Origin: Nectonema munidae
Lineage: Eukaryota; Nematomorpha; Nectonematoida; Nectonematidae
Assembly (NCBI GenBank): GCA_030549495.1
Contig: JAUIRK010001043.1
Span: 248,001 to 312,000 of the forward strand
Length of the DNA stretch: 64,000 nucleotides
Direction: 5' to 3'
The position numbers and the translations under genes are program-made. The notes under the pieces were generated by a model. That model was given only the letters and a program-made list of their open reading frames with translations, was not told the DNA's origin and did not search any database. This document shows, in pieces, positions 23,639 to 35,906 of this stretch (position 1 is the first letter of the stretch; each line of letters starts with the position of its first letter).

Positions 23639-24624
23639 CATCATATATATAATTTCATTTGTTTCCGATATCCGGTTACGTCAATCAAAATATTTTTCTA
23701 AGACAAAGGATAGTAAAGGATTTACAACTTGGTCCGCAGTACTAATATTAAGCTAACCCCCCATCTGGCAATAAGTTTTAAAAAATCACGTTCTCCCGTA
23801 AAATAGTCGTCACCTCTCGTTCCTTTACACACACAACATTGGGAAAGGCATTTTTCAAAAAGTATAGAAACAGGTGGATATGATGACGATACGGAGTAGG
23901 AATCCTGATTCTTGATGAGACGACTCCAAAACAAGAAAGAATTTTACAACAGAGGGGAGATACAGCAGCTCCATCAAACTCCGTTGTAGGATGATGAGTC
24001 TTTTGTTTATGCTTCTTAAATTTATCCATGCTATGATTTATGTGTCCTGTATGTGTAATGTCACACGTACAACATACAACTCCAACGTATCAAAAATTTA
24101 TAATCGGAAACACACATATGGGAATGGATCGAATTTGCTCTTCGCTCTTGTCTTCATTTTAACATTTTTCTCCCAATTCCAATCCATACAAGTAAAAACT
24201 TTCATTGTTTGCTACTTTGAGTTCAATGCGTTTCATACGAAAACATTTTGTGGCCAAGTTTAAAATCCGAAATAACCGAATTTCTCTCGCATTTATCTTT
24301 AAACATGTTTTAATACTAAAATAGATGGTTCAAAATTATTTGATCAATTTCTGTATTTGAAAATATTTTGAATGATGAAAAAACAACTTTAACAAATGAA
24401 AGTTCGACGAAGTCTATTGAAGATAGTTTTTTAACTATAACTTCAAAAAGTATCCTAGCGTGAATTTTATCAATATCTCGTCAAAATTAAAATGATTTTT
24501 TGAATTAAAAATGCTGTAAAGTAAGAAATTTGATTTTGCAAAATTGTACCAATAAAAAAAATTTGTGAAAGTAGTAAATTCTGCCCAACTAAGGATTTTT
24601 AAGCTTTTTTACATGCCTTTCATA

Positions 24625-24752
24625 TTTTCATCGAAAAGGCACAATTGCGCTGCTTGTATCGAACTATGAGAAAGTAGGCTTGATGCGGGATCGAACCCAA
24701 GACCTTGAGTTATCGAATCCAGCATCTAACCAATGTTTGTCACGCACCCTCT
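24625..24752 (-). repeat. tRNA-derived SINE copy 2
   Basis: On the minus strand it carries the A-box-like GGTTAGATGCTGGATTCGAT, then CTCAAGGTCTTGGGTTCGAT with B-box GGTTCGATCCC, then CAAGCCTACTTTCTCATAG and ATCGATGAAAA-type sequence at the 3' end. Confidence 0.85.
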
Positions 24753-24952
24753 CATAAAAACACTATCGATAAAATTCACTGTAATAAGTAAAAAAGAATT
24801 TTAATTTTTCAGGCCAAATATCTCAATTTTTTTTTAAATGTTTATTTGCAAAATTAAAGTAATCTTTTGTAGTTTGAATTTTCTTGCATTAGGAATTGCG
24901 AAATTAAGTTAGTTCCACTTTGTTCGCAAAGAATGTCCCCCTTTTTTATTTA

Positions 24953-25345
24953 ACATCTGGTGACGCTTCATTCTCTACGAAACGTCAAAAAGTGTGTACT
25001 ACATCCCAAAATTGTGTTCGAAATGTCAAACTATGATACCAAAAAATTCCAATTTTGAAATCTAAAGATCTTTTATTCGGTACGCGACGTTCAACGTCGG
25101 TACAAGACGTCACAAGCCGATATCAAACTTCCAAATTTTGTATGAGTCCTCCAGATGATGAACGAGACGTCAAAATTAGTTAAATCCTTCACCATACTGA
25201 GTTTAATGATGCTTGACTTCAATTATAGCCATCTTAGTTCTTTTCCAAATTTGTTTACGTAAAGATGTCTCAATTCCAAAAAGGATTCTTCTCTAACACA
25301 CTCACTCTGTTCTGAGAGAGAATGCTTAAACGACGAATTGTTACG
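24953..25345. other. intergenic stretch with several GACGTC words
   Basis: ACGTC or GACGT occurs at 25086-25119 (four times) and again near 25166 (GAGACGTCAAAA). This is sequence-level clustering only; no gene was recognised. Confidence 0.35.
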
Positions 25346-25658
25346 AAAAGTTGAACAATTTTCGTATTTTTTGTTCGAAAGATTATTTGTTTGAGGTAAC
25401 CGGCAATCGAGACCTAACGGCGTATGATTTAGATTTTGGGTTTTATTGTATTTTTTTTGGATATCTTTTATTTCTGAATGTTAATTGCACCAGTTGTTGT
25501 GTTGCCAAAATTTTGAGTGAAGGATGCCGAAACGTAGCCATATGGTCGTCCATAGTGAGCGAGGCTCTGACCCTTTGATGCAAATTATAGCCGTAATGCC
25601 TTATTTTATGAAAAAAGTAGAAACGTTATAATAAATTTTCGCCCACTGTGGTCTCATC

Positions 25659-25926
25659 CAGAGCCGGCGCTAGTGTTCGCGGGGCCCTATGCAAAATGGA
25701 TTGCGCGGGGCCCAGTGTGGGTAGGAAAAAAGATTAAAAGTGAGAAATAAGATTTTGAGAAAAAGAAAAGGGATGTTTTATTACTTTTTCATTAACACAA
25801 AATGACGATCAAAGTAACTTTACTTTGCGAAGCTTGCATTTAGCGAAATCATACAATATATCATCAAAATGAGAAGCGCGGGCCCACTGAGGCCGCATAG
25901 GTTGCATTGGCCTAATGCCGGCCCTC
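25659..25926. mobile_element. GC-rich-ended hAT-like MITE, copy 1
   Basis: It begins CAGAGCCGGCGCTAG and ends CTAATGCCGGCCCTC, an imperfect inverted repeat. The body (AGATTAAAAGTGAGAAATAA and onward) is almost identical to 51889-52088. The flanks GTCTCATC and GTCACATT match at six of eight positions, a possible 8-bp target duplication. Confidence 0.7.
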
Positions 25927-26046
25927 GTCACATTGTTACAGTCGGTGTCGCGACAAAATCTCACGTAAAACAGAATGTATTTGTTTTATTTAGCATTATT
26001 TTTTTTACATTTATTGATTTTTATTATTATATATTAATTCTAAATT

Positions 26047-26092
26047 TGGAGGCGTGAGTAGGTTGGTTAGATACTGGGTTTTGATAACTTAA
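26047..26092 (+). repeat. SINE 5' fragment
   Basis: GGAGGCGTGAGTAGGTTGGT then TAGATACTGGGTTTTGATAA, the head of the SINE family including the A-box, cut off before the B-box. Confidence 0.65.
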
Positions 26093-26305
26093 CATCATCA
26101 TCACCACCACCACCACCTTCATCATGGTACCGGAGTCCCAGGGCTAGGTTAGGCTCCGATTCTGATTCCCAGCACCTAAAAAACGAATCCGATTTCAAAT
26201 ACCCAACAAATTTTACCACTCGATATGTTTACCAAAATCAAACTTTTTTTCCATTATTTAAAATCTATCCCTTAAACTTCTCCAACTCATCATCACCTTT
26301 TCACA

Positions 26306-26333
26306 TCATCATCATCATCATCATCATCATCAA
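26306..26333. repeat. (CAT)n microsatellite
   Basis: About nine CAT units. Another CAT/CAC-rich patch lies at 26092-26125. Confidence 0.85.
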
Positions 26334-26540
26334 CACAAAATATTTCCTCATCCTTCATCGTCTACATCAGTCTCAAATGCTCAAGCACTTTGGACTTTTT
26401 CTCTTTAATTAATTGGCGAGAGACACGCTTTCTATATTTCTCCAGCTAACAAACAGATACACACACACACACATTTATTATTGTGATTATTGTTATTTAT
26501 GAAAGAAAGTAGCCATCTTTATTCATGGAGCAAATAACAA

Positions 26541-26562
26541 CTCTCTCTCTCTCTCTCTCTCT
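26541..26562. repeat. (CT)n microsatellite
   Basis: Eleven CT units; one of several GA/TC tracts between 26.5 and 31.1 kb. Confidence 0.9.
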
Positions 26563-26772
26563 TTTTTTCAAAGTGAAAGAGAAGCGCGTGCATAAAGAGG
26601 AGGTTGCCAATAATTATTAATTCTGCTTCACTTGTTTTTGTTATTAAAATTTTCAATCCAATTTTCCAGCCTTCTTGAAGTCCATATACAAATGGTCTGA
26701 TGTTGTTGATGATGATCATGATGATTACTCTTTATTATTAATTCGTTCCTCATATTTATAATTAAGGCCTTT

Positions 26773-26790
26773 TCTCTCTCTCTCTCTCTC
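26773..26790. repeat. (TC)n microsatellite
   Basis: Nine TC units. Confidence 0.9.
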
Positions 26791-27289
26791 ACAAGCTCTG
26801 AGCCGTGTGTCCGTGTTCTGTGTGTACGTACACGTTTGTTTCTTGCTCTGAAAGTGAGAGGAAGATATCTGGATATTTATTAATATCATTATTATCATTA
26901 ATTTTATCTTCTCTCCTCCATTTTCCAAAAAAACTTCATGAATATTTATTATTAAAAAAAAGCACACTACTATATACTCACTCACTCCTTCACGACCAAC
27001 TTTTTTAAACTTGGAAACTCTCAACTTCTTTCTCGCTTTTTTCCTTTTCTCTCAAATAAAAAAAAGTAGTTTGGGGGGAAAACAATTCAGCCTCCTAAAT
27101 AATTTATTAAATAAATGTAATATATTTTTTTATAAAAAAAAAAAATTCTTTTTATTAAATTTGAGGTCATATAATAATAGACGCTGAATCCTTTTGTGAT
27201 TAAATCTTTGATAAGTAGAATTGTCTTGAGGCTGAAAGTGCTTCATCATCATCATCATCATCAAAGAGCCGTATCCATTTGAACGTGGG

Positions 27290-27529
27290 CGCCCATGGAT
27301 CGCCAGCATTTGTTTTCTGGTTTACCATGGTTATTCTTGGAGACGTGGTGAGGTCTCCCGTGTCATCGCTCTTTGTTCGGGCTGCTTATTCATCAAGCTA
27401 ACTTGGCTTATGTCACAGCTAACCGCCATATCTGATGGCCGGTCTACTATCCAGAAAGTGCTTGATACCTGGAATAAGAATGATGTGTTCGATTCTGGCG
27501 AAATTTGATTGGTTATAATAACAATTATA
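27290..27529 (+). pseudogene. possible transposase N-terminal helix-turn-helix remnant
   Basis: This is locally GC-richer DNA than its surroundings, with an open frame ending at 27507 that reads LMSQLTAISDGRSTIQKVLD and TWNKNDVFDSGEI. The form GRSTIQKVLDTWNKNDVFD resembles the second helix and linker of a Tc1-type DNA-binding domain. Only this weak similarity supports it. Confidence 0.3.
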
Positions 27530-27854
27530 CAGAGGTGCACACCCACAAAATGGGAGGGGGGGGCGAACTTTTTTTTATAGTTTTAAAATTTATTATAAAA
27601 GAATTTTTGTCCAATGAACACACCGCAATTATTACCCGGCATTTCACTTTCCCTCCCAGCTCCTAAACCCACTCAAACTGCCGATAATTGCAGCAACTTT
27701 ACCAAGTGTCAAGTTATTTTTAATGTAATTGTGATCGCAACACAACCTTCTAGCTCAACAAGAGAACCAAAGGAATGAAGTATGCAATTCAAAAAAGCAA
27801 GAAGTCAAAAGTCAATGAATTCAGCAATTACGATTCTTCTATTTCGCCTCAAAT

Positions 27855-28260
27855 CAACCGGAATAACGCTTTGGGCTAGGACACATTTTCACATGATGTT
27901 TAGGACAAATGATTAGCAGGTTTGAATATTTTCTCAAACTACATCATGCATTTCTCAGCAAGTAGGATTTATAGCCATCATGAGCATGATAAATACATCA
28001 AATTTACCACAGTTTCAGAAGTTTCATTATGCCAGTGATAGAACATTTCAAATTCCGAAAATTTTCAAATAAATACGGTTTTTGACGAAGATAGACTGGC
28101 AAACAAGTACTAAAATTGAATGAACAGAACAGGTTAAGCCAGATTTTTTTCGTTTCAGACTTTTCCATTAGGACTACTCATTGCATGTAATAAATTCTCT
28201 ATCCCTCATTACTGCTTTCCAACAGTTATTGAAACCACCGTTGTTCACAAATGCCCTTTC
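27855..28260 (+). repeat. dispersed repeat family C, copy 1
   Basis: CCGGAATAACGCTTTGGGCT, AAGTAGGATTTATAGC, AAAATTGAATGAACAGAA and ATCCCTCATTACTGCTTTCC occur in the same order and orientation at 33787-34180 with about a quarter of bases changed. Family unknown. Confidence 0.7.
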
Positions 28261-28263
28261 AGA

Positions 28264-28512
28264 TTGGAATGTTCTAGTAAGAACTGCATGAGTGATAAAA
28301 AGCCTTATCGCAATACAATGACTCTAAAAACGATCTCTTTGGTAAATGTTTGCGGAACAGAATTCTTGGTTCAACCGATTCAGTATTTGGTGTTCGAAGC
28401 TGAAAAATGTTTGTCTTGTGAATGCCATATGAAAATTTTTATTGGAAGACTTATTGCTAATACAGTCAGACCTCGATCATTCGACAACCCCAACTATCCG
28501 ATACAACATTAA
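28264..28512 (+). CDS. unrecognised Cys-rich reading frame (probably not a gene)
   Basis: An 82-codon frame from an ATG reads MECSSKNCMSDKKPYRNTMT, then LKTISLVNVCGTEFLVQPIQ, later EKCLSCECHMK. The frame is also open for a short way upstream with HKCPFRLECSSKNC. Codon use looks less AT-biased than the surroundings and six Cys occur. It runs into a pogo-type terminus at 28461, which supplies its last codons. It may be a remnant of a transposon or of a host exon; no family was recognised. Confidence 0.25.
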   Translation: MECSSKNCMSDKKPYRNTMTLKTISLVNVCGTEFLVQPIQYLVFEAEKCLSCECHMKIFIGRLIANTVRPRSFDNPNYPIQH

Positions 28513-28650
28513 CTAATTTTCACAATGTTTTTCTCCTCCCTCATTCAGAAATTCTGAATCCAAGACGAACAGTGTCTTCTCCAAACCAAATGCTCCCACT
28601 GTATAATTTGTTAATCCGACAGACCAATTATGCCATCGTAATTTAAACAT
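28461..28650 (+). mobile_element. pogo/Tigger-type terminus remnant
   Basis: TACAGTCAGACCTCGATCAT then TCGACAACCCCAACTATCCG is the typical start of pogo/Tigger-like elements (TACAGTnnnACCTCGATTATCCG). AATCCGACAGACC recurs at about 28615. No transposase frame is present. Confidence 0.5.
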
Positions 28651-29292
28651 CATAAAACAGCTTTAAAAATTAAAATATTTTATGCATTATGAGTAGAGCA
28701 AAAGATTTGTTCTTCAGACATGAATTCAGCAGTCTTCCAAAACCGGTGTCGCACCTTTCCAGATAAAAATTGAACTATCTTAATCGACAAAATTTATTAA
28801 ATTTAATCTAAATGCTCAAAAATTATTTATTGTCTGAAAACATTCTAACTAAAAAAAACTTTTGAACCTATGCAATCCCATGCCTATTCTAGTAAATTTT
28901 TTTTATAATTTTTAAAATTTATTTTAAAAGAATTTGGGTCTGAAACTCATTCGTAAAACAAGTCAGGTAATATCGAAGGTCTACTCCCACAAGACAAACA
29001 ACTCTTTTGATGATGAAAAAAAATGCAAAAATTCAAAATTATTGGTTGAGCGAAAGGCCTTTTTTCACCCACCTTTATTATGAATATAATTACAATGATT
29101 TACTACCTACTTATAACTTTTTTTTTATTGAAGGAAATTGTAAAACATGGCGAACTATTCAAAGCAATCTTGATAATATAAAAAATAACTAAACCAATAA
29201 ATAAAAATATTTAAGATTTGAATCCCGGAAGAAAAGACTCAATTTTTTAAATTATTTTTAGCCAATAGTATAAGGACATTTTTCCTAACTTG

Positions 29293-29430
29293 TGTAAAGG
29301 TACCATGGAGTGTTTTCATCGAGAAGGCACAATTGCACCGCTTGTATCGAACTATTAGAAAAGCAGGCTTGATGCGGGATCGAACCCAAGACCTTGAGTT
29401 ATCGAATCCAGCATCTAACCAACCCTATCA
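29293..29430 (-). repeat. tRNA-derived SINE copy 3
   Basis: Minus-strand copy with intact B-box GGTTCGATCCC and AAGGTCTTGG. Its 3' part extends to GGTACCTTTACAC as in the copy at 35.9 kb, helping to define the SINE tail. Confidence 0.85.
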
Positions 29431-29981
29431 CAATAATTTACTTATTTTACTATTGTAATTATTGTATCCTCTTATCACAATAATTTAACTTCCTCACTCA
29501 CAGTATTCGATAGGGTTGAACCTTATAGGCTTTACATTATAGAGAATACTTTCTTATATAGGTATGTGCTATAAAAAATATTTTCTCTGTTCAAATTCCT
29601 GGCTTTAATGAAACGGAAATCAATGAAAAAAAATATATTACATTCTAAATATTCATTAAAAGGCTTAGCCTTGAAACAATAAAGATACTTAAATATACAA
29701 AATCTACTCGCACCCCAAAAGTACCTTTTCGCCCGACCCCCGCATGTGCACGCCTCTTATAGTATATGTAACGTGCCAGATCAAGAAATGGCGAGAACAT
29801 GGACAGATGTCACCAATCACCATCAAATTCACCCATAGTCTCAAAAGAAAATGCAAGACTTTTTGGAATGATTGTCTAATATCCCTTAGAAAACCAACAT
29901 TTTGAAGATTTACTTCCATTTCTTCGGGGTTCTCGCACTCATGCTCAGAGGGTTGAGAATCATAGTCAAGCGTTGTATGCG

Positions 29982-30000
29982 GAGAGAGAGAGAGAGAGAA
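29982..30000. repeat. (GA)n microsatellite
   Basis: Nine GA units. Confidence 0.85.
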
Positions 30001-30039
30001 TTTTAGCAAATGAAAACACATAAAAACTTACTTGAGATT

Positions 30040-30900
30040 AACGATGCATCAAGAAAGATCGACTTCTCTTCCCAGATAAAATAGCTTTTTTCGAAAAAGT
30101 AGAAATAGATGATGCTATTGATTGATGCTACAATACTTCTTCATGTCAGATCGAAAAAAGAAGCTTTAAAATCTTTTTTATCGTTATTTTGAAAGGGATG
30201 TCACTTCATTTGTAATTTTATCTATCACTTTGCTTGCACACAAAGCAAATGTACATTTCCAAAAATTGGTACTTTTTTATTTTGCTATCTTCGCCAATTT
30301 AGTAAGAACAAGAAAGAATTTTACGCGGATGTGCTTAAATTTTGACTTTTTCGAAGCTAGAAAGTTTCACTTTTTAAAAATATATTTAAAAAACGGCATT
30401 AAGAACGTTGATATGTTCCGGGAACTCTTCAAACCCTCAGAATAACGTAACTTGTACAGATTCTTTGAAATTATAGTCAAATGTAAGAGACAAAGTTGAC
30501 AACTCTAAAACTTTGGGATATAGAAATTAGGGATTTAAAAACATACATTCTTTCAATCCACGATGACTATTATAGACAAATAAACCTTCAAGAAGCTCAG
30601 TTGTTAAGTGAATCAATCATTCACTAGCTTTACTAAATCCAAGATTTCCGAAATAATTAAGGGCGAAGCTTCGAATCAGTGCTTCCGGGATTAGGGCTAG
30701 GAGGCCCATCAATCACTGAAAAAGTTCATCGGGGGTGATTGAGAATTGATTGTGGTAAATGAAATTATGAAGAATTATGCTTTGTCTCGTTACCCCTTTT
30801 GCATTTAAAGAAAATTATAACGTCTACTACTCTCACATTTCCCAACGTCTTGAGGTTTTGGAAGATATATGAAAATACCTGTATAGTGTATATATATAAT
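30040..30900. other. intergenic stretch without a gene
   Basis: No coding frame or repeat that I can match elsewhere was seen. Confidence 0.45.
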
Positions 30901-30909
30901 ATATTGTGT

Positions 30910-31229
30910 ATTACACACACACAGAGAGAGAGGGAGGGAGGGATTTTATGCCAAAAACGAAGAGACGAAATCAGATGAGCTATAATTGTTTCATCAATTT
31001 TGGCTAATTACAGATTCACTCAACTCATCTCTGCTCTCTTCACGTGAAAGTCTTTGCTTAAATACTCTCTCTCTCTCTCACTACCTACGCTCTTATCATC
31101 TCCCTGCTCCAGTAGTCATTCATTTAAAGCTTCTGCACTCATTCGCCAAATCACACATCCCCCCGGTTCCCTCCTCACCTACCTGCCTCTCTTTCTCTTG
31201 GTTTCGTTGCAAAGTTCAGCGTGAATCGG
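30910..31229 (+). promoter_or_regulatory. candidate mGluR promoter and 5' untranslated exon
   Basis: The stretch starts with CA and GA/GGGA tracts (30912-30943) and a (TC)n tract (31065-31080). It is C/T-rich and less AT-rich to 31229, ending GAATCGG directly before a strong donor GTAAGCC. The glutamate receptor start codon at 37908 sits 9 bp after an acceptor-like CTTTGCAG (37891-37898), so a spliced 5' leader from here is plausible. Only the splice-site signals support this. Confidence 0.3.
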
Positions 31230-31369
31230 GTAAGCCTTTACTTTTTGTTCATTGAATTCACTTGCTACTACGTTAAGTCTTCTTCTACTTTGTGTATACA
31301 CTGAAAAAGAAGCGCGCTTCTTGAACAAAGCCTTAAAATTTGAACAAACCTTTTTAAAAATCTTTCAGG

Positions 31370-31696
31370 CCCAATGAAGGACGAAATAAAAATTTTAAGT
31401 TTTTTGAAAATTTCTTTCCAATGGGAAAGCAAAAGATTGCTTTTATGAAGTTGATTCGAGAAATGGCTGAGAAAGACTTTTTTCAGGGGCATATGATCGA
31501 ATCGGAACATATGGTAAGCGTCTCCGACAATTTTATTAACGTATATAAGGAATTCTTTTGGCCATTGTTTCAAAAAGTTGGAAATGCGTTGTCATACATG
31601 GGTATTATTGGAAAAGCAGTATTACCAAATGTGGAAATTCAAAACAGACAAATCACATTCGTTTATCATCTACCTTTTTACTTTAAAAAATCATAA
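31370..31696 (+). CDS. unrecognised exon-like reading frame
   Basis: An acceptor-like AAATCTTTCAG precedes an open frame of about 108 codons that reads PNEGRNKNFKFFENFFPMGK, then QKIAFMKLIREMAEKDFFQG, HMIESEHMVSVSDNFINVYK and EFFWPLFQKVGNALSYMG, stopping at 31694. A strong donor (GTAAGC) occurs inside at 31512. The composition (Glu, Lys, Met, Phe with an amphipathic helix) is more protein-like than most chance frames here. If counted from ATG 31421, 91 residues. I recognise no family; it could be a transposon relic or part of an orphan gene. Confidence 0.3.
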   Translation, partial: PNEGRNKNFKFFENFFPMGKQKIAFMKLIREMAEKDFFQGHMIESEHMVSVSDNFINVYKEFFWPLFQKVGNALSYMGIIGKAVLPNVEIQNRQITFVYHLPFYFKKS

Positions 31697-31699
31697 AAA

Positions 31700-33440
31700 T
31701 GTCGTTTCTTTAGCTTTCTACGCTCAATAAAAAAAATTTTTTTTTACAAAACCTGTTAACTTGTTCAATATTTATGGTTTCCTTCAAGGTAAAATATTTT
31801 ACATAACCTTTTTTTCAAGTTTCAAGCCTTTAAATGCAGGGGCTTGCTCGTTTGCACTAAAATATGGTGTATCTATTTCATTTGGTGAAGTCAAAGATTT
31901 ACTTATATATTCTACGCATATTTATGAAAAATTTGAAAATATCTCCTCAATTTTTCATTTCATCCTTTTTTTTATTGATTAACTTTGTTTCCATTTTACG
32001 TTTAGCTTCTGTACAAGAAATACATCAGTTATTATTGGGAACATTGTGATTGCTGGATTTTTAAATCATCAACCTGGACAAAAGTGGACTAGAAAAAGTC
32101 GAGAACAATTTTTTTATTCCTTACAAAAGTTTGAATCAAATATATGACAAATACTTTGAAAGTCAATAAAAAAGTTTTTTTACCAAAAAAAAAATCATAT
32201 TTCGAGTCCAATTTGTATAAACTCATTCTTAGGACGTGAGAATCTTTTAACTTGTCCGGGATTCCGTCATTAAGCGAAGGTAAAACCGGGACAGTCTCGG
32301 ATATAGAATTTTTCATAGTGTAATTCTGTTGAAATTTCAGGATTTGGCTAAAAAATATTGGCGATTATTTTTTCGAAGTATATCTTCAGGTGTGAATCTT
32401 TTTTTATGCCAGGAATTTATTTTATATTTATTTTTTTATTCTACTCAAAGGATATTTTTTTAACAAAAGTAAATCGAATTTATTAATACCGTGATTCACT
32501 TAGAAATCATTTATGTTAAGCGTTCAAAATTATAGACGCACAGTTTTTGAGTTAAACAGTAGAGTTTAACCCATTTTTTTCATCAAAAAGGTAAAATTAA
32601 ACAAAAAATTTTATATTACAAAAAAGTATAATTGACAAATAACTTACATTAAAGATAATGGAGAAAAAGAAAATAAAAAAATTTTATGTGCTAATTTTGT
32701 AAAAAAAAAAAATCTTAATTTTTTAATATACGGTCAAAAAGGAGATATTCGTCTTTTCTGGCGTTAACGTGAGATTCTAAAATAATACAAAAAAAATTTT
32801 TTCATTCTCTTTCAAACCAGGAATAAAGTTCGAATCCGAAAAAAAACTTCGACGCCTACATATGGCTTTCGATCGGCAGTTTGTCCACATTTGGTTTTCA
32901 TTGATATGAGATGGCTGCAAGTTTGTCACACGAGAAAGCAACGGATAGCATTCATAGTTTTTTTTTATAACTTTTTTTATTTCTCACTATGACATGCAAA
33001 ATAAGCAAAACGTCTTTCATAATTTGACATATAGTTGTGACACGGTAGAAACTAAATTGGAAATCATAGAAAAAATGCACATTTCTTTATCTTCTACTAA
33101 ATATAAAAGCTCTTTTTACTTGAAAACAGCAATAAAATAATCATAATGTTATCAAATCAAATAAAGCTATAAATGACAACTATATAAGCTATACGAATAC
33201 ATGCCATCTTGCTTAAAGAAGTGACATTTCATTGGGCTGACATAACAAAGGAGTGACAAATCAAATATCATTTTGAAATGAGTGACATCTCTGCAATTAC
33301 ATCCATGATGTTACTCTCTTTAACGATCATGCCGGTGCATGAACTTTCAAACACATCTCCAAAGAACACATAGTGTATTATGATTTCAATTAAACTGAGA
33401 TAAAAAAGTTTATTTCTGAAAAATATAATCAGGTATCGAA
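31700..33440. other. AT-rich intergenic stretch
   Basis: Long A/T tracts, no coding frame worth reporting and no repeat matched elsewhere. Confidence 0.45.
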
Positions 33441-33447
33441 AAGGTGG

Positions 33448-33785
33448 CCGGCTTTTGGCCGATAGACATTTCGTCTAACGAACATTTAGCCGAGACAAAA
33501 ATGGTGTAGCTTACATGTATTATTTTTTAAGTTTTTGACAGGTTTTTTTTAAATTTGTTTTTATATAAAAAAATTTGAACATTTTTGGAATTGCAATTAT
33601 CCAAATTCTTTTCATTCACTTCATCAAAGTTCTAATATTTTTACATTTTTAATATTTTTTTTTTTTAAAAAACTTTGTAAAGACGGTATTTGTGTCATCA
33701 TCTCTTTGTTATGTTACTGCAATGATGGCTGAATCTTTCGATACAAATCCGTTATATCTCCGTCTAATGAAATTTGGTCTAATCA
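33448..33785. repeat. possible mobile element with GGCCGA/CGTCTAACGAA words
   Basis: GGCCGGCTTTTGGCCGATAG then ACATTTCGTCTAACGAACAT at the left, and CCGTCTAATGAAATTTGGTC at 33762-33781 on the right, in direct orientation. Such GGCCGAnnnGACnTTTCG strings often mark termini of non-autonomous elements; this is tentative. Confidence 0.35.
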
Positions 33786-33786
33786 C

Positions 33787-34180
33787 CCGGAATAACGCTT
33801 TAGGCTAGAACAAATTCTTCACATGATCGCAGTGACAAATGATTTGTAGATTTATAGCTTCATGCTGCTTTCTCTGAAAGTAGGATTTATTGCTTGATAA
33901 ATGCATATCCGATTCACCACAATTAGATCAATCAGAAATTTGGAAAATGATATGACACTGTTCCAAATTTCTACGCTTTTTTTTGCCAAAATTGGCTGAA
34001 AATCACCACGATCCAAAATTGAATGGATAGAAGCAGGTTGTGCGAGATTATTTTGCTTTGAGATGTAGTTCCCATACTAGTACACGGAGAAACAGTGATA
34101 TAACCGCGTATATCCCCTTATCCCTCATTTTCGCTTTTCGACAGTTGTTCAAGCTTATGGTCATAAATAGCACCTCGAAA
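33787..34180 (+). repeat. dispersed repeat family C, copy 2
   Basis: CCGGAATAACGCTTTAGGCT, AAGTAGGATTTATTGC, CCAAAATTGAATGGATAGAA and TATCCCTCATTTTCGCTTTT match 27855-28260 in order. Confidence 0.7.
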
Positions 34181-34619
34181 TACTCAAAAATTGTAAATAT
34201 TTGAAACAAGTTCTTACTATCTTCCACTTAAAATGACCGAATTCATATACTTCCAAATATCAAATTTTTTTCTTTTTTTTTAAAAAAAAATCACAATTTT
34301 CATTTTCAGATTTGGGTTTAAGATTTTCAATCTTTTGGGTTTTAAAAGCTCAAGAAAGTTTTGTTTATTCAATCCAGTACTTCTCATGCATTTCGATACG
34401 AATTGAAATCGTGTCATGATTAATTTTATTGATTCCTGTGATTAATATTATTCGTGCATCTTTCAGCAATTTTCACTAATACTACTTTAAAAGCTTTAAT
34501 CATAATAAATAATTGATTCTTTTTTTTAGTATTATCGCATTAGCTAATTTTAATTTCTTTACTGATAAATTTCATTTTTTATTATTCTCTACTAATTCGT
34601 AATTCTTTAAGTCTAATTA

Positions 34620-34780
34620 AAGTTTAATTTAAATTCTGTGGGCTTTAAATCTAACGACAAAAGTAGAAATAAAAAACAACTTGATGCTACGGATGATATT
34701 CGCTTAAAATGAACTGATAGTTAAGCAGTAAATAAGGCTGGTTAATTCACCTTAACCAAACCCTAATTCATATGTTAATG
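34620..34780 (+). repeat. dispersed repeat family B, copy 2
   Basis: GATGATATTCGCTTAAAATG, AACTGATAGTTAA and AATTCACCTTAACC correspond to 14440-14505. Confidence 0.4.
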
Positions 34781-34951
34781 CAACTTCTAAAACATTTAGC
34801 AAATCATACTTATATTTTTACAGCTAAATTGCCTTTTTTATTTCAAAATTGTACTTTTTTCAATTCAAATTTGTCTTTTTTCACAATTATTTTGTATTTT
34901 AAAAAGAGCGTTTAGAATTTAAAAGAGACAAATTAGAACTAAAAAAGACAA

Positions 34952-35771
<820 letters not shown>

Positions 35772-35906
35772 CCGTTTGCGTTGTTGCATTCAATGCAGAT
35801 TTGCATCGGTTATATACAGGCGCAGATATGAAGAATATCGACAGTTTTGAAAAGTCGGTGATAATTTTACCTATAAAGCAAATAGGCCTTGCTTATAATT
35901 ATATTT

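Larger units (their letters stand above)
27530..29758. mobile_element. possible hAT-like element bounded by inverted ends
   Basis: The left end is CAGAGGTGCACACCC followed by a G-rich run and GGGCGAAC. The right end, inverted, reads AAGAGGCGTGCACATGC then GGGGGTCGGGCGAAA. The two ends match over about 35 bp with gaps. In between lie a dispersed repeat (27855-28260), a pogo-type terminus (28461) and a SINE (29293), so later insertions are likely. No transposase was recognised, and the flanks give only a poor 8-bp duplication. Confidence 0.35.

Noticed and set aside
25351-25578. 75-codon frame with a hydrophobic segment
   Set aside because: No splice signals or family match; hydrophobicity comes from T-rich DNA.
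31268-31573. 101-codon minus-strand frame
   Set aside because: It overlaps the more protein-like + frame at 31370 and has no recognisable features.
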